From the NCBI GenBank assembly GCA_025465535.1, contig JAODMY010000012.1, positions 1 through 53,285 of the forward strand: 53,285 nucleotides of DNA. Direction: 5' to 3'. This document shows positions 16,282 through 25,691 of the stretch, piece after piece. The translations under genes were made by a program, and so were the position numbers. The notes under the pieces were generated by a model. The model was not told where the DNA came from, ran no database searches, and saw only the letters and a list, made by a program, of their open reading frames with translations. Positions within the stretch are counted from its first letter, which is position 1. Each line of letters begins with the position of its first letter. The stretch is from Glaciihabitans sp. (GTDB lineage Bacteria; Actinomycetota; Actinomycetes; Actinomycetales; Microbacteriaceae).

Positions 16282-17189
16282 GAGGCAATGGTATCGACGT
16301 AGGCGACGTCGGGGCCGAGGCGCTTGCGCATGATCTCGACGGCATCCGGATTCGCGTCGACCGCCACGAAGCGCCGGTCGAGCTGGCGGGCAACGGATGC
16401 GGTGGTGCCGCTCCCGGCGAAGAAGTCGAGTACCCAGTCGCCCGGCGCGCTCGAGGCCTGGATGATCCGGCGAAGAATTCCTTCCGGCTTCTGCGTCGCG
16501 TAGCCGGTGCGCTCGCGGCCGTTGGTTCCGACGATGGTGTGCCACCAGACGTCCGTCGGAAGTTTGCCGCGCGCGACCTTCTCTGCGGTCACGAGACCTG
16601 GCGCCATGTAGGGCTCGCGGTCGACGGTCGCGTTGTCGAAGTAGTAGTTCTTCGGATCCTTCACGTAGACAAGGATCGTGTCGTGCTTGGCTGGCCAGCG
16701 GCTCCCCGATTTCGCGCCGTAGTCGTAGGCCCAGATGATTTCGTTGAGAAAGCAGTCCCGACCGAATAGGGCGTCGAGCGCCACCTTGGCGTAGTGCACC
16801 TCCCGGTAGTCGAGATGCAGGTAGAGCGTGCCGTTCGGAGCGAGGAGTCGCCACGCCTCCTCGAGTCGCGGCTCCAGAAAGTCCCAGTAGTCGGCGAAGT
16901 CGTCGTTGTAGGAGTACAGGGTCCCCTTGACCGTGGCGTAGGTCTGGCCCTTGAACCCGACGCGGCTGCCGCCCACCGCCTGCTTCGTGCTGATGGTCTG
17001 CCGGGACTGCGTCCGCCCGGTGTTGAAGGGCGGGTCGAGATAGATGAGCCGGAAGGATGCGTCCGGTAGCTGAGCCGTGACCGCCAGGTTGTCGCCGAGC
17101 ACGACCAGGTCTGGCCCGCTCGGTGTCCACAGTTGATCCGGCAACTGTGGCTTCGGCACCTGTGGCCCCGGCAAGAGTGGTGCGCTCAT
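16278..17189 (-). CDS. Orphan site-specific DNA methyltransferase (beta-class, N6-A or N4-C)
   Basis: 303 residues. Motif IV LIYLDPPFNTG (about residue 50) precedes the AdoMet motif I VLDFFAGSGTT (about residue 260), the order of beta-class amino-methyltransferases. YATQKPEGILRRIIQASS is the conserved motif X-like block just before motif I. No restriction endonuclease, specificity subunit or helicase lies near, so it probably acts alone, marking DNA for regulation, repair or replication control. Target sequence unknown. The start is 32 bp from the divergent TrmH gene. Confidence 0.88.
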   Translation of the reverse strand: MSAPLLPGPQVPKPQLPDQLWTPSGPDLVVLGDNLAVTAQLPDASFRLIYLDPPFNTGRTQSRQTISTKQAVGGSRVGFKGQTYATVKGTLYSYNDDFADYWDFLEPRLEEAWRLLAPNGTLYLHLDYREVHYAKVALDALFGRDCFLNEIIWAYDYGAKSGSRWPAKHDTILVYVKDPKNYYFDNATVDREPYMAPGLVTAEKVARGKLPTDVWWHTIVGTNGRERTGYATQKPEGILRRIIQASSAPGDWVLDFFAGSGTTASVARQLDRRFVAVDANPDAVEIMRKRLGPDVAYVDTIAS

Positions 17190-17221
17190 GGTCGAACTTT
17201 AACAGCGCTAGCCTCGATCAG

Positions 17222-17866
17222 GTGACCGATGCGAGCGCGAACCCCAGCCACGAGCTGTCCACCCACGGCGTCGGTCCGTGGAAGGGTGACCGGCCGACCG
17301 GCGCAAAGTACGACCCGGAACTGCTGGAGCACGGGGACACCCGCAACGTCATCGACCGCTACCGCTACTGGACGATCCAGGCCATCGTCGCGGACCTCGA
17401 CCTCACGCGGCATCCATTCTCGGTCGCGATCGAGAACTGGCAGCACGACATGAACATCGGATCGATCGTGCGCACGGCCAACGCGTTCGCCGCCGACACG
17501 GTGCACATCATCGGCCGCAAGCGCTGGAACAAGCGCGGTGCGATGGTCACCGATCGCTACCAGCACGTCCTTCACCACGCCACGGTCGAGGAGTTTACGC
17601 GGTGGGCCGCGGTGAAGGAGCTGCCGATCATCGCGATCGACAACGTCCCCGGCTCGGTCGCGATCGAGACGTTCGACTTCCCGCGCGAGTGCATCCTCCT
17701 CTTCGGGCAGGAGGGTCCTGGCCTCAGTGCCGAGGCGATCGAATCGGCGGATGCGGTGGTCGAGATCACCCAGTACGGCTCGACCCGCAGCATTAACGCG
17801 TCGGCCGCGGCCGCAGTCGCGATGCACGCCTGGATCACCCAGCACGCGGGTCAGCCGGGCAACTGA
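17222..17866 (+). CDS. TrmH-family (SpoU) RNA ribose 2'-O-methyltransferase
   Basis: A 214-residue SPOUT methyltransferase acting on tRNA or rRNA ribose. The three family motifs are intact: NIGSIVRTANAFAADTVHII (motif 1), CILLFGQEGPGLSAEAIE (motif 2) and ITQYGSTRSINASAAAAVAM (motif 3). The GTG at 17222 avoids overlap with the divergent methyltransferase gene; an open frame continues upstream to 17123 but runs through that gene's promoter and 5' end. Which nucleoside it modifies is unknown. Confidence 0.9.
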   Translation: MTDASANPSHELSTHGVGPWKGDRPTGAKYDPELLEHGDTRNVIDRYRYWTIQAIVADLDLTRHPFSVAIENWQHDMNIGSIVRTANAFAADTVHIIGRKRWNKRGAMVTDRYQHVLHHATVEEFTRWAAVKELPIIAIDNVPGSVAIETFDFPRECILLFGQEGPGLSAEAIESADAVVEITQYGSTRSINASAAAAVAMHAWITQHAGQPGN

Positions 17867-17925
17867 GGTATCCCTCGGTTGCCTGCTGGCTGGCAGGAAA
17901 CTCGCGAGTCGCGGTGGTGAAATAG

Positions 17926-18939
17926 GTGATCGTGACCGATCTCATTATTGGCGCCTATGCGGCGTCGCCGACCATGCACCGCTGGGACCCAGCGGTTGAA
18001 GCCGACTACGTCCGCCGTGTCATGGAAATCGACGGAGTCACCGGGCTCGAGCTGCCGTGGACGGGGAGCCTGCACCCGCACGATCCGGAGTGGCTGCTGA
18101 GCACGCTCGAGCCGTCGTGGAAGCTGGTCCTCACGAGCATCCCGGGAACCGTGGCTCGACTGGACGTGGATCCGCACGCCGGCCTGGCGTCGACGGATGC
18201 CGAGGGCAGGGCCGCTGCAATCGGCGATGCCAGACTCATGCGCGACGCAGTCGAGACGCTGAACACGAGGGCCGTCTCGAGCCCCGGAAATCCTGCTGTT
18301 CTCGCGGTCGAGCTGCACAGTGCGCCGCGGGTGCCATCGGGGTCGGATGCACGCCGGCTTGCAGACTCCCTCGAGGAGGTGTCGTCGTGGGACTGGGGTG
18401 GAACCAGCCTGCTGATCGAACACAGCGACGCCTTCGTCGCGGGCCAGGATCCGTCGAAAGGATTCCTGACCCTGCGGGACGAAATCGAGGCCGTGGACGC
18501 GGTGCGTTTCAGGGGTCGTGGCCACGGCGGCGGCATTGGTATTGCGCTGAACTGGGGGCGATCAGCCATTGAGTTGCGCGACCCGGATCGCGTTACCGAA
18601 CACGTCGATGCGGCGGCCGATTCCGGGCTCCTCGCCGCACTGGTCTTCTCGGGAGCCGCCGCCACCGCGAACCGCTATGGGGCGCCATGGGCTGACGTGC
18701 ACCCGCCGTTCGGCCCCTCGATCGATCGCGTCGCCGGACCCGGTGCAGGCACAGACGCGGTCACCGAATCCACCTCACTCCTGACTGCCGAGCGGGCAGC
18801 CGATGCGTTGGCACACGCCGGCCGCCTCGATTGGGTTGGCATCAAGATGGGCTGGAAGCCGCCCGAGCCCGCTGACGAGGGCGACCCGCTGCCGATGCTG
18901 ACGCACGCGGCCGCCGTCGTTTCGGGGCTGCTGCGCTGA
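17926..18939 (+). CDS. DUF4862-like protein, probable TIM-barrel
   Basis: 337 residues. The N-terminus DLIIGAYAASPTM and the early GLELPWTGSLHPHD resemble DUF4862, a family of uncharacterised proteins whose strand pattern suggests a sugar isomerase-like TIM barrel. Candidate active-site residues are the acidic ones in LAVELHS and LLIEHSD, with the His. WVGIKMGWKPPEP near the end is also typical. GTG 17926 is the first start; GTG 17932 is equally possible. Its stop is 27 bp from the convergent YhgE/Pip gene. I cannot assign a reaction. Confidence 0.72.
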   Translation: MIVTDLIIGAYAASPTMHRWDPAVEADYVRRVMEIDGVTGLELPWTGSLHPHDPEWLLSTLEPSWKLVLTSIPGTVARLDVDPHAGLASTDAEGRAAAIGDARLMRDAVETLNTRAVSSPGNPAVLAVELHSAPRVPSGSDARRLADSLEEVSSWDWGGTSLLIEHSDAFVAGQDPSKGFLTLRDEIEAVDAVRFRGRGHGGGIGIALNWGRSAIELRDPDRVTEHVDAAADSGLLAALVFSGAAATANRYGAPWADVHPPFGPSIDRVAGPGAGTDAVTESTSLLTAERAADALAHAGRLDWVGIKMGWKPPEPADEGDPLPMLTHAAAVVSGLLR

Positions 18940-18950
18940 CCGGATGGGAC

Positions 18951-18968
18951 GGTCGCGCTAGCGCGGTC
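18951..18968. terminator. Short hairpin between convergent genes
   Basis: GGTCGCG-CTAG-CGCGGTC folds into a stem of seven pairs with two G-U wobbles around CTAG; its core CGCGCTAGCGCG (18954-18965) is a perfect palindrome. It lies between the DUF4862-like stop and the YhgE/Pip stop, so it may end both transcripts, though no T-run follows. Confidence 0.4.
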
Positions 18969-20739
18969 AGCCGCCGATCGCGGAGGGCCGCAGCTGCACC
19001 AGCGTGCGGAAGCGTCCCTGTCGCGTTGCACCGAGCGCCGCGACGATCAGCGATCCGACGAGCCAGTAGAGCAGGAAGCTGATCGGACCCCAGAGGGTGC
19101 TGGATGCGCCGCCGTACATGAGCTCGCGGACGCCGTCCACGGCGTGGCTCATCGGCAGTGCCTGGTGGATGAATGCGAGCGGTCCGGGGAGCGTCTGCCA
19201 CGGGAAGGTGCCGCCGGCCGTCACGAGTTGGACGATCATCAGGATGAGGGCGAGGAACTGCCCGACGCTCCCGAACAGCACGTTGAGCGCGAGGATCATC
19301 GCCGCGAACGTGATCGCGATGAGCGCCATGAATCCCAGCAGTGCGACCGGATCCGCGACCCGGAGGTGCAGCGCCAGCGTCACGACCGCGAACAGTGCGA
19401 CCGCCTGGACGATGCCGAGCACGGCCGGGGTCAGCCAGCCCGCGAGCGTCGTGCGGATGGGGCGGCGCACGGCGGTCAGCGCGCGACGGGACAGCGGTCG
19501 CACGAGCAGGAAGAGCGCGTAGAGCCCGATCCACGACGCGAGGCTGATGAAGAACGGGGCGAGCCCGGCACCGTAGTTCTGCGCCTGGGTTACCGCGTGC
19601 TGCGTGACGGTCGCGGGGTCCGCGATCTGCGCGGCCTGGGCCGTGCGCTGCGTCGCGGTCGTCGCCGGAACCTTCGTGACGCCGGTTGCGAGCTTGTCCC
19701 GCAGCGTCGTCGCGCCCGTCGCGACCTGCGCGGTGCCCGACTTGAGCGATGATGCGCCGGTCGCCGCGGAGTGGATCCCGCTGGCCAGCGCGGGAGCGCT
19801 CCCCGCGAGCGTGCTCGCACCGGAAGCGACCTGCTTCGCGCCGGACGATAGCTGGGTCGCGCCCGCACTCGAGGTACCGGCGCCGGCACGCAGCTGGTCG
19901 AATCCGCCGAGGAGTTGCTGTTGTGTCGCAGCCGGAAGCCCGCTCGCGGCGAGGGCCGCGGCCAACGAGGTGCGATAGGTCGACATGCCGCTCGTCAATT
20001 GCCCGAGCCCGGTGGCCAGTTGCCCCGCCCCGCTTGCGACCGTGTTCGCGCCCGCGCTTAGTTGCGCCGACTGGGACGGGAGAGCCTTCGTGCCGGCGTC
20101 GATCTTGGCGAGACCCGCGTCGAGGGTTGCGGCACCGGATGCTGCCGTCGCCGATCCGGAGGCGAGTTGGGAGGAGCCGTCGCGCGCACTCAGGAGGCCT
20201 GTGCGGATGTCGGCCACGGCATCCAGAAGCTGCTGCGAAGCGGACTTGCCGACTTTTTCGGCCACGGCGACGCGCACGGCCTCTGTGGCCTGCTTTGCGA
20301 TAGTTGTGCTCAGGTAGCTGTTCGTGTCGTCGGTGCGCAGGTCGATGGATGCCTTCACCGGAGTCGCATCCGCTGCCGATGCCAGGTCGTGGGAGAAGTC
20401 GGCAGGGAAGCTCACGGCGAAGTCATAGGTGCCGTTGGTCACGCCGGTTTTGGCCTGCGATTCGGTGACTTCCTTCCAGCCGAAGGCGTTGCCCTTCAAA
20501 AGCTCAGTTGCGGCGTCCCTGCCGTAGTTGACGGTCTTGCCGTCGACCTTCGCGCCGGTGTCCGACACCACGAGCGCCGCGGGAACGTTGTCGAGATTGC
20601 TGTACGGATCCCGGTTTCCCCAGAGGTAGAGCCCGCCGTAGACGATGGGGACCAGGATGATCGCGATGAGCGAGGCGATGCCGAGGCGGCTCGCGGTCAG
20701 TCGGGCGAATTCGGCGCGAACGAGGGGGACGACCTTCAT
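18967..20739 (-). CDS. YhgE/Pip-family membrane protein (ABC-2-like)
   Basis: 590 residues. An N-terminal membrane helix (IASLIAIILVPIVYGGLYLWG) leads into the NRDPYSNLDNVPAALVVSD signature of YhgE/Pip. A long extracytoplasmic region (about 60-390) is built of reiterated SGA/ASGA segments that probably form helical coils. Five or six membrane helices of ABC-2 type make the C-terminus. Related proteins include the phage-infection protein of lactococci and ESX-like secretion-associated factors. Its start overlaps the stop of the preceding gene (ATGA), so it is the downstream member of a three-gene operon with a TetR repressor. Confidence 0.88.
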   Translation of the reverse strand: MKVVPLVRAEFARLTASRLGIASLIAIILVPIVYGGLYLWGNRDPYSNLDNVPAALVVSDTGAKVDGKTVNYGRDAATELLKGNAFGWKEVTESQAKTGVTNGTYDFAVSFPADFSHDLASAADATPVKASIDLRTDDTNSYLSTTIAKQATEAVRVAVAEKVGKSASQQLLDAVADIRTGLLSARDGSSQLASGSATAASGAATLDAGLAKIDAGTKALPSQSAQLSAGANTVASGAGQLATGLGQLTSGMSTYRTSLAAALAASGLPAATQQQLLGGFDQLRAGAGTSSAGATQLSSGAKQVASGASTLAGSAPALASGIHSAATGASSLKSGTAQVATGATTLRDKLATGVTKVPATTATQRTAQAAQIADPATVTQHAVTQAQNYGAGLAPFFISLASWIGLYALFLLVRPLSRRALTAVRRPIRTTLAGWLTPAVLGIVQAVALFAVVTLALHLRVADPVALLGFMALIAITFAAMILALNVLFGSVGQFLALILMIVQLVTAGGTFPWQTLPGPLAFIHQALPMSHAVDGVRELMYGGASSTLWGPISFLLYWLVGSLIVAALGATRQGRFRTLVQLRPSAIGG

Positions 20740-21386
20740 GACTTGCGGCTTTCGGTGGCGATGGCGGGAACGGCGGCTGAGGCATCCTCTGCCCCGAGTG
20801 TGAGAAGGAAGTTTCTGGTCAGGGCGTCCGTGACGATGGCCACCGCAAAGCCGCGCTCGGCGATCCCGGCGAGCGTCGGATACCACTCGGCCGGGTCGGC
20901 GCCGTGCCGCTCGGGTGAGGTTACGACGATGCAGCGAACGCCGTCACGCCGAAGCGCGAGTTCGCTGAAGAGTCGGATGCGCTCCGTCGCGGGCAGGGAC
21001 CGGACGGGCAGCCTCGCGTAGTCGGTGAGGCCGTGCGTGCGGAGCACCTCAGCGACGGCGCGAGCAGAGGTGGAAAGGTCGGAGTACGACAGCTCCTCGG
21101 CGACGATCGTCGCGAGCGACACGGCGGCCGGCGGCTCGGAGACGAAGGGAGTGTCGACGAGCGCGGTGGCGGCGCGCAGGGCCCTCGCATCCTCGCGGCC
21201 GTCGATCCTGACCCGGCCGGAGTCTGCGCGCACCCGTCCGCCGATCAGCATCGACACGAGCATGGGGCGCTCGTCGGTCTCGACCGCGATCACGGTCGGC
21301 GCGCCATCTGCGATCCCGAGGGTGAGAGGCGGCACGGCGGCTCCGAGTCCGCTGCCGATCGCGGCGGCTTCGAGGGTGATGTTCAC
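20736..21386 (-). CDS. ABC ATPase-like protein lacking all ATPase motifs
   Basis: 216 residues. The overall sequence order resembles an ABC ATP-binding subunit: IADGAPTVIAVETDERPMLV where the Walker A loop should be, then LIGGRVRADSGRVRIDGRED, a Q-loop-like zone, SLPATERIRLFSELAL at the signature position, and VRCIVVTSPERHGADPAEW where Walker B should be. The Lys and Ser/Thr of Walker A, LSGGQ, and the Walker B Asp-Glu are all missing. It is open throughout, with normal codon use and coupled overlaps on both sides, so it looks maintained rather than decayed. It probably serves as a non-catalytic partner of the YhgE/Pip protein. Confidence 0.7.
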   Translation of the reverse strand: MNITLEAAAIGSGLGAAVPPLTLGIADGAPTVIAVETDERPMLVSMLIGGRVRADSGRVRIDGREDARALRAATALVDTPFVSEPPAAVSLATIVAEELSYSDLSTSARAVAEVLRTHGLTDYARLPVRSLPATERIRLFSELALRRDGVRCIVVTSPERHGADPAEWYPTLAGIAERGFAVAIVTDALTRNFLLTLGAEDASAAVPAIATESRKS

Positions 21387-22018
21387 GAGAGTTCCTTCCA
21401 GGCCAGTTCGGCGTGCGAGTCGATGAGCGCGCCGGCATCGCGCCAGCCGAGCCCGAGCACGCCGAGGACGTTGAGCATGACCAGTCGATGTCCGTCGCGA
21501 ACCGAGAGCTCGGAGCGGGTCGATTCCTCGAGGACTGCAAGGGCCGCATCCTCGACCAGGCGTGCGAGCCGTTCGACCGGGATGTCGTCGCGCACCGCAC
21601 CCGATGCGACGGCCTGATTGACGGCCTCGAGCACGCGGGCTCGTGCCGGGGCGAGGCCGGCGGTGGTGCTCGATCGAAGCGAGCCGCGCAGGGCGGTGAG
21701 GGCCATCATCCGGAAGGCCTCGACCTCGCGCCAGATCCCCGCACCGATCAGGGCGAGCCGCACGACCGGGTCGGGATGCGTGATCGCCTCGAGTGCGTCG
21801 GCGATGCGACGCGAGCCGAGGCCTACGACCTCGCGCTGCAGCTCGTCGCGGTTGGCGAAATGCCCGTAGACGGAACGGCGGGTGAGCCCGGCCTCGGCTG
21901 CGACGGCATCCAGCGACGCCTCGGGATCCCGCGAGAACACGACGCGTGCGGCCACGAGCAGGGCGGCGCGATTGTCGACGGCGTCTCGGCGCGGTGGTCG
22001 GCTGGCGGAACTGGTCAT
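21383..22018 (-). CDS. TetR-family transcriptional repressor
   Basis: 211 residues. The N-terminal helix-turn-helix reads [27 protein letters not shown], and the C-terminal ligand domain is unassigned. It heads the operon with the ABC-like protein and YhgE/Pip; the stop overlaps the next start (ATGA). An inverted repeat 14 bases upstream of its ATG is the likely operator, implying autoregulation of all three genes. Confidence 0.92.
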   Translation of the reverse strand: MTSSASRPPRRDAVDNRAALLVAARVVFSRDPEASLDAVAAEAGLTRRSVYGHFANRDELQREVVGLGSRRIADALEAITHPDPVVRLALIGAGIWREVEAFRMMALTALRGSLRSSTTAGLAPARARVLEAVNQAVASGAVRDDIPVERLARLVEDAALAVLEESTRSELSVRDGHRLVMLNVLGVLGLGWRDAGALIDSHAELAWKELS

Positions 22019-22032
22019 GGTCTCACCCTAGT

Positions 22033-22056
22033 AAGTTGCACACGGCTGTGCAAGTT
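22033..22056. promoter_or_regulatory. Putative TetR operator
   Basis: AAGTTGCACA-CGGC-TGTGCAAGTT: two 10-bp arms that match at nine positions around a 4-bp centre. It lies 14 bp upstream of the tetR ATG and about 100 bp upstream of purA in the other direction. Size and symmetry are typical for TetR dimers. Confidence 0.65.
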
Positions 22057-22155
22057 ATGCCAGAGGACACCCCTCACCCGTGCCAACCTCCGACATCTGC
22101 CAGCCTCGACTGGATAGACTTTGGTGTAATCCCCATCAGTTTGAGGAGAAGACCC

Positions 22156-23451
<1,296 letters not shown>

Positions 23452-23608
23452 ATGGGTGAATCCAATTAGGGGTTGGCTGCGTGGAGCCTGTTGATCGAAG
23501 ACGGAGGGTGTTGAACCCCGTGTGATTTGCGCTGATCTCGGCTACCCCGCAGATCTCGCCTGCCCTGCCTAACCTCGCCTGCCCGGCTTACCTCACTGGG
23601 ACACTCGT

Positions 23609-23652
23609 GATTAGCAGGAACGATTCCTGATCAGGAATCGTTCCTGCTAATC
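23609..23652. repeat. Perfect 44-bp palindrome centred on TTCCTGATCAGGAA
   Basis: The left half GATTAGCAGGAACGATTCCTGA (23609-23630, split here as GATTAGCAGGAA and CGATTCCTGA) is mirrored exactly by 23631-23652. With one mismatch the symmetry extends to 23605-23656. A second, imperfect copy lies at 31472-31537. Both are intergenic, behind the stops of purine genes. Confidence 0.85.
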
Positions 23653-23716
23653 CCGAACGCCAGACGCAGGCCCCCACCCCAACCACAAGCATTCCGCGGA
23701 CGAATCCCGGCCGAGT

Positions 23717-23765
23717 TGGCACTCGTTGTCGCCCCGGCCGCGGCGGGGTGACACCTACTGTCAGC
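23717..23765 (-). repeat. GCTGACAGT-type hairpin repeat, copy B
   Basis: Read on the minus strand this begins GCTGACAGTAGGTGTCAC and contains GGGGCGACAACGAG, matching the copy at 446-494 in the outer blocks. The stem GTCGCCCCG (23728-23736) / CGGGGTGAC (23744-23752) has nine pairs with one wobble. The middle differs from copy A while a stem is still possible. Confidence 0.6.
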
Positions 23766-23867
23766 TCGCCTACACAACTGGCTCATCGGCGCCCCCAACA
23801 AAAATCCCTCATCGCCAACGACCATTAGGACTCACTCATCTAGTCGGGACCGTGTAGCTGGGACCGG

Positions 23868-24482
23868 CTAGCTGGAGAGGATGCTGTACCGCAGCGGCAG
23901 CGGACGGCGCCCGGTCAGCGCGAACAGGATGTCCTCGCCGTTGCCCTTGCGCACGGCGACGCGGGCGGCGAGGTCGGCAGTATTCGCGACCACGTGTGCC
24001 GGGATGCCATGGTCGAGATCGGTCGCCTTCGCGATGTCCATGCTGTGCACGACGAGCTCGAACACGCGCGTGCGCAGGTACTCCGACAGCGGGATTCCAA
24101 TGGGGCCGAGGGCGACGAGCCGGTCGGGCGCATTGCTCGCAATCAGTTCGAGCGCGCGACCCAGCGCTGCCTCGAAGAGCGCGCCCGAGTTCTCGGTGAG
24201 CGCCTTGCCCGCCTCGACGCCGCGGGTGGCAACCGCGTCATTGTCGGTGTACTCCGTGAACACCTCGGCGTAGTAGGTCTCCGCATCCGGGGCGGTCATC
24301 GTCGGCGCGGGGTCGGCGAGGAGATAGGTCTCGACGACCGTGATGGCGCGGGAGGTGTGGCCGACCAGGCTACGGACATTCCAGCTGCCGAGGGCCGGCT
24401 CCTCCCACAGCGCCGGGCGCACGTCCCCGACAAGGTCGAGGAAGCAGTGCGCGGCAGTCTCAAAATCCGTTGTACTCGTCAT
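23868..24482 (-). CDS. Mycothiol-dependent maleylpyruvate isomerase-like protein
   Basis: A 204-residue protein of the DinB/MDMPI helical-bundle group. The N-terminal domain has SWNVRSLVGHTSRAITVVETYL, in which the His corresponds to a metal ligand, and RVFELVVHSMDIAKATDLD later supplies the second His and Asp. Members use mycothiol, typical of actinobacteria, or have unknown thiol-transfer roles; the substrate is not predictable. ATG 24482 gives MTSTTDFETAAHCFLDLVG. It is divergent from the GNAT gene with a very short gap. Confidence 0.8.
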   Translation of the reverse strand: MTSTTDFETAAHCFLDLVGDVRPALWEEPALGSWNVRSLVGHTSRAITVVETYLLADPAPTMTAPDAETYYAEVFTEYTDNDAVATRGVEAGKALTENSGALFEAALGRALELIASNAPDRLVALGPIGIPLSEYLRTRVFELVVHSMDIAKATDLDHGIPAHVVANTADLAARVAVRKGNGEDILFALTGRRPLPLRYSILSS

Positions 24483-24521
24483 ACGCCCATGGTGCACCTT
24501 GTGCAGTGGCAAACTGTGCGG

Positions 24522-25163
24522 ATGCCAGCAATTCGCCCAGTGCCGCGTCCGATCGATGGACGCTTCATCCGCCTCGAACCCCTCACCGAGGAACACCTGC
24601 CAGAGTTGCACGCGGCGATCGGGCATCCGGTCGTCTTCGCGCAGGGGTACGGCGGGGGTCCGCTCGGCTACCGGGCCACTGCCGAGGAATTCATCCCGTG
24701 GGCGAAGACCTGGTACCAGTGGGGCGTCGGAAACCCGTATCTCGTCCGCGTGGCCGGCGGCGAGCTCGACGGCGTCGCGGTCGGGACATCCACTCTCGGC
24801 GACTTCGACGAGGGCCGCGAGCACGCGCACATCGGCTGGACCGCGTACGACCCGCGAGTCTGGGGCAGCCAGGTCAACGCCGAGGCGAAGCTGCTGCTGC
24901 TCGGGCTCGCCTTCGACTCCGGATTCGGCCGGGTCAAGATCCAGACGGACATCCTGAACGAGCGGTCGCGCGCCGCGATTGCGGGCATCGGCGCGAAGTT
25001 CGAGGGCTTCGTTCGCCGCGATATGAGGCGCGCGGACGGCAGCTGGCGTGACACCGCGATGTTCTCGATCCTCGTCGACGAGTGGCCGGATGTCCGCGCG
25101 GGACTCGAGGAGCGCCTTGCCCGGTTCGGGGCCGACCCCGTGCGGTTTCGCGACCGACCATAG
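24522..25163 (+). CDS. GNAT-family N-acetyltransferase
   Basis: A 213-residue acetyltransferase of the RimJ/RimL-like type, with FIRLEPLTEEHLPELHAAI at the start, AHIGWTAYDPRVWGSQVNAEAKLLLLG as the acetyl-CoA binding region, and FGRVKIQTDILNERSRAAIAGIGAKFEGFVR, the classical neighbour-substitution motif. The substrate may be a protein N-terminus or a small molecule. ATG 24522 is preferred; an in-frame ATG at 24489 would add 11 residues and nearly touch the divergent gene start. Confidence 0.88.
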   Translation: MPAIRPVPRPIDGRFIRLEPLTEEHLPELHAAIGHPVVFAQGYGGGPLGYRATAEEFIPWAKTWYQWGVGNPYLVRVAGGELDGVAVGTSTLGDFDEGREHAHIGWTAYDPRVWGSQVNAEAKLLLLGLAFDSGFGRVKIQTDILNERSRAAIAGIGAKFEGFVRRDMRRADGSWRDTAMFSILVDEWPDVRAGLEERLARFGADPVRFRDRP

Positions 25164-25188
25164 GCCCGCGAGCGACTAGATTCGATCC

Positions 25189-25524
25189 ATGGAACCGACG
25201 AACGAGACGTCTGCCGCCGAGGAAACCATGGCCGAGCTAACGGCCATCAGACTCAGCATCGACAACATCGACGCAGCCATTGTGCACATGCTCGCCGAAC
25301 GATTCAAGTTCACCCAGCAGGTCGGTCGGCTCAAGGCTGCCGGGGGACTTCCGCCGTCGGATCCGGAGCGCGAACGGGTTCAGATCACGCGCCTCCGTGC
25401 GCTCGCCGAGGAGTCGCACCTCGATCCGGCCTTCGCGGAGAAGTTCCTGAACTTCCTGGTCGCCGAGGTCATCCATCACCACGAGCAGATCGCGCGCACG
25501 GGCAGCATCTCGACCTCGCAGTAG
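25189..25524 (+). CDS. Chorismate mutase (AroQ class)
   Basis: 111 residues, all helical. ELTAIRLSIDNIDAAIVHMLAERFKFTQQVGRLKA carries the N-terminal Arg and the Lys of AroQ active sites, and DPERERVQITRLRALAEE supplies the second Arg and Glu set. It converts chorismate to prephenate for Phe/Tyr synthesis. ATG 25189 is the first start; ATG 25228 (MAELTAIR) is a possible shorter one. It stands 25 bp behind the GNAT gene, possibly in one transcript. Confidence 0.88.
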   Translation: MEPTNETSAAEETMAELTAIRLSIDNIDAAIVHMLAERFKFTQQVGRLKAAGGLPPSDPERERVQITRLRALAEESHLDPAFAEKFLNFLVAEVIHHHEQIARTGSISTSQ

Positions 25525-25576
25525 CGCGCCCGCGGCCTCTCGCGACCGCGCGCATCAGGGTGTCGTCGCGGAATAT

Positions 25577-25632
25577 GGGTCAATGCGGAGAAAAAGGGCG
25601 TCCGCGGATGCCCCGATTGGCCGCATTGACCC
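25577..25632. repeat. Long inverted repeat with a nested hairpin
   Basis: GGGTCAATGCGG (25577-25588) and CCGCATTGACCC (25621-25632) are perfect 12-bp arms. The 32-bp loop holds GGCGTCCGCGGATGCC (25597-25612), itself almost palindromic. It lies about 50 bp past the chorismate mutase stop, so termination is one option. Overall design (long arms, about 30-50 bp loop, inner stem) resembles the AAAACGAAGGAG elements, but the sequence differs. Confidence 0.6.
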
Positions 25633-25691
25633 CGTTTGCCACCATCCGGTAGATGTCGCCGCCGCGACCGCGGAATGCCGACCGGCTCGCC

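Larger units (their letters stand above)
23452..23867. other. 416-bp intergenic region with two structured repeats
   Basis: The gap between purA and the convergent maleylpyruvate isomerase-like gene has no coding signal. It holds a 44-bp perfect palindrome (23609-23652), a hairpin repeat (23717-23765) and CTCGCCTGCCC-type direct repeats at about 23562-23592. The base composition is less GC-biased in the palindrome than in its surroundings. Confidence 0.7.

Noticed and set aside
20736-21386. Calling the ABC-like gene a pseudogene
   Set aside because: There are no stops or frameshifts, codon use is normal, and it is coupled on both sides, so loss of motifs looks old and maintained.
22057-22155. 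Riboswitch upstream of purA
   Set aside because: I see no purine aptamer pairing or conserved junction; only a plain leader with a ribosome site.
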